From: Kitasatospora sp. NBC_01287
GTDB lineage: Bacteria > Actinomycetota > Actinomycetes > Streptomycetales > Streptomycetaceae
Assembly (NCBI RefSeq): GCF_026340565.1
Contig: NZ_JAPEPB010000001.1
Location: 6,112,001 to 6,176,000, forward strand
Direction of reading: 5' to 3'
Length of the DNA: 64,000 nucleotides
Shown: one piece after another, positions 36,188 through 43,745 of the stretch
Layout of the letters: the number at the start of each line of letters is the position of its first letter
How positions within the stretch are numbered: position 1 is the first letter of the stretch
Program-made: the position numbers and the translations under genes
Notes under the pieces: model-generated
The model's input: the letters and a program-made list of their open reading frames with translations, nothing else
What the model was told of the DNA's origin: nothing
Database searches by the model: none

Positions 36188-37471
36188 ATGAAGCGCCCGT
36201 GCACCCCTGCCGCCAACCGCCGTCGCGAGGCCGCCGACCTCGCCCGTAGCCGCCTGGCCGTCCTCTGCGCGCAGCCGCCCGCCCGCTCCCCGGTCGGAGC
36301 GCCACCGGCGAGCGGGCGGCCGGTCGCGGACGAGGCGTGGGTCGCGGCGGCCCGTCTCCGCGCCTCGCTCGCGCAGGGGTTGGCGGCGACGTCTGCGGTT
36401 ACGGCGGCGGCCGGCAGACCAGTCGCGGCCCCTGTTGACCGCGCCGACCGCGCCGCCCGCTCCGGCTCCCGCACGGGCGGGCCCACCCCGGTCCCCGACG
36501 GCTGGCCGTACGGTTACGGGTACCGCGCCGAGCCGGACAGCTCCGCCGCCACGTCGCCCGTGAGCGCGGTCTCGGTCGCGGCCGCACCTGCATCCGCCGT
36601 CCGTGGTCCGAGTCCGGGGGCGCCGCCCGACCCCGATCTCGACCCCGACTCCGATCTCGACCCCGACCCCGACCCCGATCTCGACCTGGACCTCGTCTCC
36701 GACCTCACCCCTGTCCACGTCGAGCGGCGCTCCCGGTTCCGGCTGCCCGCTGCCTTGCACTCGCTGCTCCTCGCCGACCGCAAGGCCGTGCTCGGGCTCA
36801 CGGTGCTCCTGCTGCTGGCCGTCGGTTACGCGGCACAGCACTTCTGGTTCGGCCGGCCACAGGCCGTCGCCGTGCCGCTCTCCTCCGCCCGACCAGTCGC
36901 CCGGGCCGTTCCTCAGGCCGCGCTCGCTCCGGCTCCGGCTCTTGATGCCGCCCCCGCTCCCGTTCCGGATGCGGTTCCGGTCGCGGCTCCTGACGCCGCT
37001 CCGCTCCCCGCTGCCTCGGCCGCCGCCGTGCCCGGGAGCGGAGGCCAGGCGCTCCCGCCGGTGGTCATCGACATCGCTGGTCGAGTCGCCCACCCCGGCA
37101 TCCGCGCACTGCCCAGCGGCGCCCGGGTCGCCGACGCGCTCCGCGCGGCCGGTGGCGCGCTACCCGGGGTCGACACCGACACACTCAACCTGGCCCGGGT
37201 GCTGGTGGACGGTGAGCAGGTCCTGGTGGGGGCGCCGTCCCCGGCGGTCCAGGGCGGGCCTGCGCCGCCCGCCCCCAAGCCCCCGGTCAGCCTCAACCGC
37301 GCGACGTTGGACCAGCTCGACGCGCTGCCCGGGGTGGGCCCGGTGCTGGCGCGGCACATCCTCGACTTCCGGGGCACACACGGTCTGTTCCAGTCACTCG
37401 ACCAACTCCGGTTGATCACCGGCATCGGGGAGCGAAAACTCGCCGAGCTCAAACCCCTCGTGACTCTGTGA
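36188..37471 (+). CDS. comEA: ComEA-type helix-hairpin-helix DNA-binding protein
   Basis: 427 residues from ATG 36188 (a GTG at 36158 is in frame but lies before the -10 box). The first ~190 residues are disordered and cytoplasmic, with an acidic Asp-Pro/Asp-Leu repeat at ~150-176. One membrane segment follows (~200-222, AVLGLTVLLLLAVGYAA). The outer part has a SLBB domain (VVIDIAGRVAHPGIRALPSG) and, at the C-terminus, two helix-hairpin-helix motifs (LDALPGVGPVLARHIL and ITGIGERKLAELKPL). ComEA binds DNA outside the membrane and feeds ComEC, encoded next, in DNA uptake. The long inner N-terminal tail is more than the short anchor usual in Firmicutes. Confidence 0.93.
   Translation: MKRPCTPAANRRREAADLARSRLAVLCAQPPARSPVGAPPASGRPVADEAWVAAARLRASLAQGLAATSAVTAAAGRPVAAPVDRADRAARSGSRTGGPTPVPDGWPYGYGYRAEPDSSAATSPVSAVSVAAAPASAVRGPSPGAPPDPDLDPDSDLDPDPDPDLDLDLVSDLTPVHVERRSRFRLPAALHSLLLADRKAVLGLTVLLLLAVGYAAQHFWFGRPQAVAVPLSSARPVARAVPQAALAPAPALDAAPAPVPDAVPVAAPDAAPLPAASAAAVPGSGGQALPPVVIDIAGRVAHPGIRALPSGARVADALRAAGGALPGVDTDTLNLARVLVDGEQVLVGAPSPAVQGGPAPPAPKPPVSLNRATLDQLDALPGVGPVLARHILDFRGTHGLFQSLDQLRLITGIGERKLAELKPLVTL
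36631..36700 (+). repeat. Asp-Pro/Asp-Leu coding repeat in comEA
   Basis: GACCCCGA and GATCTCGA units alternate here, coding for a run of DPD and DLD. It makes a strongly acidic segment just before the membrane anchor. Confidence 0.7.
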
Positions 37472-37475
37472 GCCC

Positions 37476-40400
37476 GTGACCGCCCATCCACCGCAGAGGG
37501 TCCCGATGTCCCAAGCCCCACCTGGTGCCGGCCAGGAGAGTGACCTGCGCCTGCTGCTTCCCGCGATCGTCGCCTGGTGCGTAACCGCGGTGCTCCTCGG
37601 TGCAGATGCCCGGCACGCGCCGGCCCTGATCGCCATGGCGGGCCTTCTGGCGATCAGTGCTCCTCTGCTGATCCTGGCCGCTCACCTGACCGGTCGTCAC
37701 CGCCATGGCGGCCGGTACCGGCGGGACCACCGTCACCGCCACGACGGCCTGCCCGGCCACGACGGCCCGCAGAACCAGCACGGCCCGCACCATCCGCGGC
37801 GCCTCCGCGGCGCCCCGCACTCGGCTGTCGGGATGGCCGCCGCGCTGCTGCTCACAGCCGCGGCCGCCACCACCTGCACCGTCCTGCACACGGCGGACCT
37901 GCACCGGGGCCCGCTGCCCGCCCTGGCGCACGGCGGCAGCGCCCCCGACCTCCCATCCGCGCGGCCCTCAGCCGGCCCTCAGCCGACGCCCGGTACCGGG
38001 TCGGCGCCCGGGCCCGCGTCCACCACCGCCTCCGTCGAACTCACCATCACCGGTGACCCGCACACCCGCACCTCCCGGGCGCGCGGCTCCAGTCCGGGGC
38101 GCCCCGTCCTCACCGTGGACGCGACGGCCGACCAGGTCACCCTGGCGACCGGCGCCGCCACCCGCACCCGCACGCCGGTCACCGTGATCGTCCAGGAGCG
38201 CGACAGCGCCGCCTGGCAGGGCCTGCTGCCATCCGCCAGGGTCGTCGCCGAGGCACGGGTGCTGCCCGCCTCCGGGGCGGTCGCGGACACCGCTGCGGCG
38301 CTGCTCGCCCAGGGGCCGCCGCGCCCGCTGGCCGACCCCGGCTGGGCCCAGCGGCTGGCCGGGCGGTTGCGAACGGGCCTGCGCCAGGCCTGCGCCGGGC
38401 TCGCGCCCGACGTCCGAGCGCTGCTCCCGGGCCTCGTGGTGGGCGACACCTCCGCGATGCCGGACGACCTGGAGGAGGCCTTCCACATCACCGACCTGGT
38501 CCACCTCACGGCGGTCAGCGGCGCCAACCTCTCCATCGTGCTGGCCGTGCTGCTCGGCGCGCCCGCTCGGGCCGGCACCGCTGAGCGGGGCGGGCTGGCC
38601 GCACTGCTCGGGGTGCCGCTGCGCCTCTCGGCCCTGCTCGGGGCGGTGCTGACGGTGGCGTTCGTGACGCTCTGCCGACCCGATCCGAGCGTGCTGCGGG
38701 CCGCCGCGACCGGCCTGCTCGGGCTGCTCGCCCTGGCCATGGGCCGGCCCCGGCGAGCCATCCCGGCGCTGGCCGGCGGGGTGCTCGCGCTGCTGCTGGT
38801 CGACCCGTTCCTGGCCCGTTCCTACGGATTCCTGCTGTCGGCACTCGCCACTCTGGGGCTGCTCACCGCCGGGCGGTCCTGGGCGACGGCGCTGCACGAG
38901 CGTGGTTGGCCGCACCACCTGGCGAGCGGGGTGGCCGCCACGGCCGCGGCGCAGGCGTTCTGCGCGCCGGCCACCGTGCTGCTCGCACCGCGGGTCAGCC
39001 TGGTGGGCATCCCGTGCAATGTGCTCGCCGAACTCGCGGTCACCCCGGCCACGTTGCTCGGCTTCGCCGCCCTCGCGTCCGCTCCACTCTCCACCGGCCT
39101 CGCGCGGCTCCTGGCGGAGCTGGCCGCACTGCCGACCCAGTGGCTCGCCACCGTGGCCAGAGCCGGCGCGGCCCTACCCGGCGCCGAACTCGCCTGGACC
39201 CCGGGTTGGTTCGGCACGGCGACCCTAGCGGTGGCCGTGGTCGCGGCCTGCTACGCGCTGCGGCTGCTGCTGCCCCCGAGGCCCGGTCGGCAGACCGACC
39301 CACCAGACTCCCGATCCGCTTCCCGATCCGCCTCCCGATCCGGATCCGGATCCGGTGCTCCGCCGGGCTCCCCACTCGGCGCTCCGCCCGGCTCCCGTCC
39401 GTCCCCCCGAACCCGGCGGCGGGTGCGGATCCTGGTGGCCGCACTGCTCGCCCTCGGCTTCCTGCTGCTCCTGCTCCGGCCGGCCCCGCTGGTCCGGATC
39501 GCCACCGGCTGGCCGCCCACCGGGGCCCGGCTGGTCATGTGCTCGGTGGGTCAGGGCGATCTGCTGGTCCTCCCCGTCACCGCGGGGCCGGGTGAGGACA
39601 GTTCGGACACCGCCGTGGTCGTCGATACCGGCCCTGATCCGGCGGCGGCCGACGCTTGTCTGCGCGATCTGGGGATCACTCGGGTGCCGATGGTGTTGCT
39701 GACCCATTTCCATGCGGATCACAGCGAGGGGCTGCCCGGGGTGTTGCGGAACCGCTCGGTGGGTGCGATCGAGACCACCACGGTCGAGACGCCGCCGGGC
39801 GAGGTGGCCAAAGTCACCCGGTGGGCGGCGCAGGCCCAGGTGCCGCTGGTGCGGGCGGTGCCGGGCGAGCACCGCACGGCCGGGCCCGAACTCTCCTGGG
39901 ACGTCCTGTGGCCCGTCGGGGAGCTGGGCCCGGCGACCCCGGGGGCGAACAACGCCAGCCTCGCGCTGCTGGTCGCGGCCGGCGGTCTGCGGTTGGCCCT
40001 GCTCGGCGACCTCGAACCGGCCGCCCAGGCCGAGCTGCTGGGTCGGGTCCATCCAGGAGCGGTCGATGTCCTCAAGGTGGCACACCACGGTTCGGCCAAC
40101 CAGGACTGGGAGTTGGCCCGGGCGCTGCGTCCGCGCCTCGCGCTGATCTCCGTTGGCGCCGACAACCCGTACGGTCACCCGGCGGCCCGCACCGTCGACC
40201 AGTTGCGTGCCCTGGGCACCACCGTGCTGCGCACCGACCGATGCGGCGACATCGCAGTCCTGGGCGACACCGCGGCCGACCTCCGCGTACTCACCCATTC
40301 CGCCGCCGACACCGAGGTCGCAGGGCCCACCAGCGAGGCCGCCGCCGGGCCCAGGGCCAGGCCTGGGTCCGGGACCTGGGCAGCGGCAGGCGTGGGCGCG

Positions 40401-41873
40401 GACGCAGTGGCAGCGCCGGTACCGGCGTCCCAGCCCCGCCTGCCCCTCAGCGCTGCCCTCAGCTCCGCCCTCAGCTCCGCCCTCAGCCGTCCTCGCGCCA
40501 CCCTTCGTGTTCCGCCACCACGGCGTCCACCGACGCCAGCAGTGCCGGGTCCCAGCCGAGCTCGGGCTCCTCCAGGACCACCAACCACTGGGCGTCCTCG
40601 GCATCGTCCTCACCGGCCAGGGCATCACGCACCAGCTCGAACGGACCCAGCGCGGGCCGGCACCGGAGCAACTCCTCGGCCACCGCCTCGGCCGCGTCGC
40701 GGTCGGCGAGCACCAGCAGCTGTCGGCCGACGGTCGTGGAGGCGTGCGTCAGCCTGTCGGTCTCGTTGTCGGTCTCAGGGATGTCATGCGCGTTCACGGC
40801 GACCATTCTCCCGCCTCGGCGTCGGCCGCCGGCATCGCTCCCCGGGGTGTCAGCCGCTCGTGGGATGCTGGTACGCGATGGCCAGGAAGAGTGCACCCGA
40901 CGACCTGCTCGCCCCGCTGACCCTCGCGGTCGGCCAGGAGGAGCTGCTGCTCGACCGTGCGGTCGCCCAGGTGGTGGCCGCGGCGAAGGCGGCCGATCCC
41001 GACACCGATGTCCGCGATCTCGCTCCCGGTGCCCTGCAGCCGGGCAGCCTGGCCGAATTGACCACGCCTTCGCTCTTCGCAGAGCGCAAGGTGATCGTGG
41101 TCCGGGCCGCCCAGGACCTCGCGGCCGAGTCGGTGAAGGAGGTCAAGGCCTACCTCGACTCTCCGGTCGAAGAAGTGATCATGATCCTGGTGCACGCCGG
41201 GGCGGCCAAGGGCAAGGGGCTGCTGGACGCGGCGCGCAAGGCCGGGGCCCGCGAGGTCGCCTGCGCCAAGATGACCAAGGCCGGCGAGCGGATCGCCTTC
41301 GTCCGCGGCGAGTTCCGCACCCTCGGGCGCTCGGCCAGTCCGGAGGCCTGCCAGGCGCTACTGGACTCGCTCGGTGGAGACCTGCGGGAGCTGGCAGCCG
41401 CGTGCAGCCAGCTCACCTCCGACGTCGAGGGCACCATCGACGAGCGGGTGGTGGCCCGCTACTACAGCGGTCGCGCCGAGGCCACCGGCTTCGAGGTCGC
41501 CGACCTCGCGGTGACCGGCCGGGCCGCCGATGCCCTGGAGCGGCTGCGCTGGGCCCTCGCCGTGGGACAGCCGCCCACCGGCATCACCTACGCGCTGGCC
41601 TCCGGGGTGCGCGGCATCGGCCGGCTCGCCACCGCCGACCGCTCGATGCGTCCGGCCGATCTGGCCCGCGAGCTGGGCATGCCGCCCTGGAAGGTGGACC
41701 GGGTCCGCCAGCAGATGCGCGGTTGGACCGGTGACGGCGTCGCGGTCGCGCTGACCGCGATCGCCCAGGCCGACGCCGCGGTCAAGGGCGGCTCGGACGA
41801 CCCGGCGTACGCGCTGGAGCGGGCCGTGGTCGCGGTTGCCAGGGCCGCGCGTTCCGGCGCCCGCTCCTACTGA
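37476..41873 (+). CDS. comEC: ComEC/Rec2 channel protein; frame stays open through holA
   Basis: The frame from GTG 37476 (or ATG 37506, 5 bases after GAGGG) has no stop until 41871-41873, 1465 codons in all. ComEC homology ends near codon 950 (~40330). It includes N-terminal membrane segments, an OB-like region, the competence core (DLVHLTAVSGANLSIVLAVL) with further spans, and a metallo-beta-lactamase domain with THFHADHSEG (~750) and KVAHHGSANQ. ComEC forms the inner-membrane channel for incoming single-stranded DNA. The next ~180 codons are Arg/Pro-rich and antisense to a real minus-strand gene, so they look like read-through. They join holA in frame. Either translation truly runs on, or a stop was lost by mutation or sequencing error. 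Confidence 0.8.
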   Translation: MTAHPPQRVPMSQAPPGAGQESDLRLLLPAIVAWCVTAVLLGADARHAPALIAMAGLLAISAPLLILAAHLTGRHRHGGRYRRDHRHRHDGLPGHDGPQNQHGPHHPRRLRGAPHSAVGMAAALLLTAAAATTCTVLHTADLHRGPLPALAHGGSAPDLPSARPSAGPQPTPGTGSAPGPASTTASVELTITGDPHTRTSRARGSSPGRPVLTVDATADQVTLATGAATRTRTPVTVIVQERDSAAWQGLLPSARVVAEARVLPASGAVADTAAALLAQGPPRPLADPGWAQRLAGRLRTGLRQACAGLAPDVRALLPGLVVGDTSAMPDDLEEAFHITDLVHLTAVSGANLSIVLAVLLGAPARAGTAERGGLAALLGVPLRLSALLGAVLTVAFVTLCRPDPSVLRAAATGLLGLLALAMGRPRRAIPALAGGVLALLLVDPFLARSYGFLLSALATLGLLTAGRSWATALHERGWPHHLASGVAATAAAQAFCAPATVLLAPRVSLVGIPCNVLAELAVTPATLLGFAALASAPLSTGLARLLAELAALPTQWLATVARAGAALPGAELAWTPGWFGTATLAVAVVAACYALRLLLPPRPGRQTDPPDSRSASRSASRSGSGSGAPPGSPLGAPPGSRPSPRTRRRVRILVAALLALGFLLLLLRPAPLVRIATGWPPTGARLVMCSVGQGDLLVLPVTAGPGEDSSDTAVVVDTGPDPAAADACLRDLGITRVPMVLLTHFHADHSEGLPGVLRNRSVGAIETTTVETPPGEVAKVTRWAAQAQVPLVRAVPGEHRTAGPELSWDVLWPVGELGPATPGANNASLALLVAAGGLRLALLGDLEPAAQAELLGRVHPGAVDVLKVAHHGSANQDWELARALRPRLALISVGADNPYGHPAARTVDQLRALGTTVLRTDRCGDIAVLGDTAADLRVLTHSAADTEVAGPTSEAAAGPRARPGSGTWAAAGVGADAVAAPVPASQPRLPLSAALSSALSSALSRPRATLRVPPPRRPPTPAVPGPSRARAPPGPPTTGRPRHRPHRPGHHAPARTDPARAGTGATPRPPPRPRRGRRAPAAVGRRSWRRASACRSRCRSQGCHARSRRPFSRLGVGRRHRSPGCQPLVGCWYAMARKSAPDDLLAPLTLAVGQEELLLDRAVAQVVAAAKAADPDTDVRDLAPGALQPGSLAELTTPSLFAERKVIVVRAAQDLAAESVKEVKAYLDSPVEEVIMILVHAGAAKGKGLLDAARKAGAREVACAKMTKAGERIAFVRGEFRTLGRSASPEACQALLDSLGGDLRELAAACSQLTSDVEGTIDERVVARYYSGRAEATGFEVADLAVTGRAADALERLRWALAVGQPPTGITYALASGVRGIGRLATADRSMRPADLARELGMPPWKVDRVRQQMRGWTGDGVAVALTAIAQADAAVKGGSDDPAYALERAVVAVARAARSGARSY
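40443..40487. repeat. 12-bp tandem repeat at the comEC 3' end
   Basis: CTCAGCTCCGCC-type units repeat in tandem, coding in the comEC frame for SAALSSALSSALS. The repeats abut the stop codon of the minus-strand gene at 40483 and lie where a comEC stop would be expected. Confidence 0.75.
40483..40797 (-). CDS. Small conserved-looking acidic protein, unknown
   Basis: 104 residues from GTG 40797, 10 bases after GGGAG; an ATG at 40806 is also in frame but almost touches the GGGAG. The sequence is acidic and well balanced (RQLLVLADRDAAEAVAEELL, DDAEDAQWLVVLEEPELGWD), unlike a chance frame, and has alternating helices and strands. No motif is recognised. It lies entirely antisense to the ComEC-HolA open frame, between the two homology regions. 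Confidence 0.75.
   Translation of the reverse strand: MNAHDIPETDNETDRLTHASTTVGRQLLVLADRDAAEAVAEELLRCRPALGPFELVRDALAGEDDAEDAQWLVVLEEPELGWDPALLASVDAVVAEHEGWREDG
40878..41873 (+). CDS. holA: DNA polymerase III subunit delta
   Basis: 331 residues if started at ATG 40878 (MARKSAPDDLLAPLTLAVGQ). It has the RarA-like AAA+ clamp-loader fold without a P-loop: FAERKVIVVRAAQDL, MILVHAGAAKGKGLLDA, DLRELAAACSQL and the C-terminal clamp-loader helical domain (ADALERLRWALAVGQPP). Delta opens the sliding clamp in the clamp-loader complex. The start agrees with the family's usual N-terminus, but no stop separates this frame from comEC upstream. Independent expression from a promoter antisense to the small gene at 40483 is likely. 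Confidence 0.93.
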   Translation: MARKSAPDDLLAPLTLAVGQEELLLDRAVAQVVAAAKAADPDTDVRDLAPGALQPGSLAELTTPSLFAERKVIVVRAAQDLAAESVKEVKAYLDSPVEEVIMILVHAGAAKGKGLLDAARKAGAREVACAKMTKAGERIAFVRGEFRTLGRSASPEACQALLDSLGGDLRELAAACSQLTSDVEGTIDERVVARYYSGRAEATGFEVADLAVTGRAADALERLRWALAVGQPPTGITYALASGVRGIGRLATADRSMRPADLARELGMPPWKVDRVRQQMRGWTGDGVAVALTAIAQADAAVKGGSDDPAYALERAVVAVARAARSGARSY

Positions 41874-41976
41874 CGCGCCGCCGGCCGCTCCAGAGGAGTC
41901 GGCCAAGTCGGCCCTGTCTGCCTCGCCAACCCCGCCTCGCCAACCCAGCCCCGTCAGCCTCGCCAACCCCGCCCCG

Positions 41977-42738
41977 TCAGCCGCGTCCGCCCAGCGCCCG
42001 CAGCGCGTCCCGGGTGTCGATCACCAGCGCCTGCCGGATCCCGTCCCGGTCGGGTGCGGTCTCCTTGCCCTCCTCGTAGGAGGTGGACCAGATCAGGTAG
42101 TAGGTCATCGCGCCGTCCCGGACGTAGACCATCTGCGTGAGGAAGTGCCGGTTGTGATCGGTCCCGTTCTGCTGGTCCTGGTACCCGGCGTAGGCCTGGT
42201 CGCCCAGCTGCGGGACGTCGCTCACCTCGAACTGCCGCTGGGCGTAGGACGCCCGCTGGGCCTGGAACTCGGGAGCCGGATTGACGGCGTGGTGCAGCTG
42301 CGCGTCCAGGTAGAGGGAGACGTACTCGGTGTCCGTCGCGGACTTCTTGAGGTACTCGGTGCAGTTCGTCTCGTCGAGCGCCTTGTTCCGCGTCGTGAAG
42401 TGGTTCGAGGCCGCGGCCGAGACCGGGTAGAGCTGTCCGAGCCGGCTCAGCGGCGCCGTCCCGCACAGGTTGTCGGTCAGTCGGTAGCCGCCGATCGGCA
42501 GCGCCGCGGAGGGCGCTCTGGCCAGCCCGGGCACGGTCCACACCGCCGCCGTCCAGAGCACCGAGGCCACCAGCGCACCGGCGAACCCCCAGCGGGCCCG
42601 CAGCAGCGACCGCCGCCCGCGCGGTGCGGGAGCGCTCGGCGTTCCGTGGTCGGCCGGCGCCTGGGGTCCGGCGGGCCCGCCCGGCAGGGGCGGGTAGCCG
42701 TAGCCGGGTGGGGCCTGCGGTGATGTCGACACGGGCAT
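41977..42738 (-). CDS. Membrane-anchored secreted protein, unknown
   Basis: 253 residues from ATG 42738; longer in-frame extensions upstream are Arg/Gly-rich and unlikely. A short Pro/Gly/Tyr-rich cytoplasmic N-terminus precedes one membrane segment (WGFAGALVASVLWTAAVWTV). The outer domain of ~190 residues has two cysteines (DNLCGTAPL and DETNCTEYL) that could pair, and aromatic-rich strands (MVYVRDGAMTYYLIWS). No catalytic motif is seen. Streptomycetes carry many such anchored proteins; no function is proposed. Confidence 0.82.
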   Translation of the reverse strand: MPVSTSPQAPPGYGYPPLPGGPAGPQAPADHGTPSAPAPRGRRSLLRARWGFAGALVASVLWTAAVWTVPGLARAPSAALPIGGYRLTDNLCGTAPLSRLGQLYPVSAAASNHFTTRNKALDETNCTEYLKKSATDTEYVSLYLDAQLHHAVNPAPEFQAQRASYAQRQFEVSDVPQLGDQAYAGYQDQQNGTDHNRHFLTQMVYVRDGAMTYYLIWSTSYEEGKETAPDRDGIRQALVIDTRDALRALGGRG

Positions 42739-43225
42739 ATCCCCCAGGGCGCGGCAGCGGCGGCGGCAGAGCGTGATGACCCCGAACGGAGCGTGGCTAG
42801 ACGATATACCCCCCGCCCGCCGCGCCAGGTGGGCGCGGCCACCTCCGGCGGACACGCCAGCCCCGAGGAGGCCGGGCACACCCGTGCGCGAGGCCCCCCG
42901 CGGAACGCCCCCGAAACGCCCCCGTGAAACTCCGACAGGCTGAAACGCCGACAGGCGCCGCGGCACCCCCGAAGGGGACTGCCATGGCGCCTGCCGGTCG
43001 AGCTGTGCACCGCACCCGCGTGGCGAACGCAGGCCGCGTGCGGTACGAGTTCGTGCGCCTCGGGGCTCCGGGTAGAGGGCCGTGTCACCCGAGGGGTACT
43101 ACGAGATTACGAGATGCTGCGCGGTGTTACGGGTACCGCGAGGTACCGCGAGTCCGGTGAAGTCCTGCCACCGAGCCGGGTCGATATCGAGCGGAGCCCG
43201 GCCGAGCGGTGCGGACCAACGGGGC
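42739..43225. other. Gene-free stretch with short tandem repeats
   Basis: About 490 bases with no convincing gene. It contains CCGACAGGC twice, the perfect tandem TACGAGAT (43100-43107, 43108-43115) and the perfect tandem GGTACCGCGA (43132-43141, 43142-43151). A less GC-rich patch TATATCGTCTAG (minus strand, ~42790-42805) may be the promoter of the 42738 gene. Confidence 0.5.
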
Positions 43226-43492
43226 TCAGGCCTGGGTGGTGGCAACCTGCTTGGTGATCGCCGACTTCTTGTTGGCAGCCTGGTTCTTGTGGATGACACC
43301 CTTGCTGACGGCCTTGTCGAGGGCCTTGGAGGCCTCGCGGGCCAGCACGGTGGCCTTCTCGGTCTCGCCGGCGGCAGCGGCCTCGCGGGCCTTGCGCAGC
43401 GCGGTCTTGAGCGAGGACTTGACGGCCTTGTTGCGCAGGCGCGCCTTCTCGTTGGTCTTGTTGCGCTTGATCTGGGACTTGATGTTCGCCAC
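43226..43492 (-). CDS. rpsT: 30S ribosomal protein S20
   Basis: 88 residues. GTG start at 43492 gives MANIKSQIKRNKTNEKARLR, the standard S20 start. The rest is an Ala/Lys-rich helical bundle ending in GVIHKNQAANKKSAITKQV. S20 binds 16S rRNA early in assembly. It is divergent from lepA, as in other actinobacteria. Confidence 0.97.
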   Translation of the reverse strand: MANIKSQIKRNKTNEKARLRNKAVKSSLKTALRKAREAAAAGETEKATVLAREASKALDKAVSKGVIHKNQAANKKSAITKQVATTQA

Positions 43493-43745
43493 GAAAGAGC
43501 CTCAGTCTTATCTGATCGATCGGGTCTGCGGGTGTTGCGTCCTTCACTCCGGTCCAGCTGAGAGGGCATGCCGAGAGCGAGGTGCAGCGCCCCACGCTAC
43601 CAGGGCCCTGGCGCGCCCCCCAAACCGGCGGGCGGCGCCGTGCTCGTGGGAAGATGGACGGAACCCTGGTATTTGAGACACCCCCAGGGCTCCTGGATCG
43701 GACGACAGCGTCCGGCCCCCCGGACCAACGGAGAATCGGACCAAG

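Noticed and set aside
34145..37093. 982-codon minus-strand frame over degV/comEA
   Set aside because: It consists of antisense translation of degV, comEA and the coiled-coil gene; its RYDRVH repeats come from the VPVDPV minisatellite read backwards.
40329..40877. Genuine extra domain between ComEC and HolA
   Set aside because: Arg/Pro-rich sequence antisense to a balanced minus-strand protein; it looks like chance read-through, so I report the open frame but do not claim a domain.
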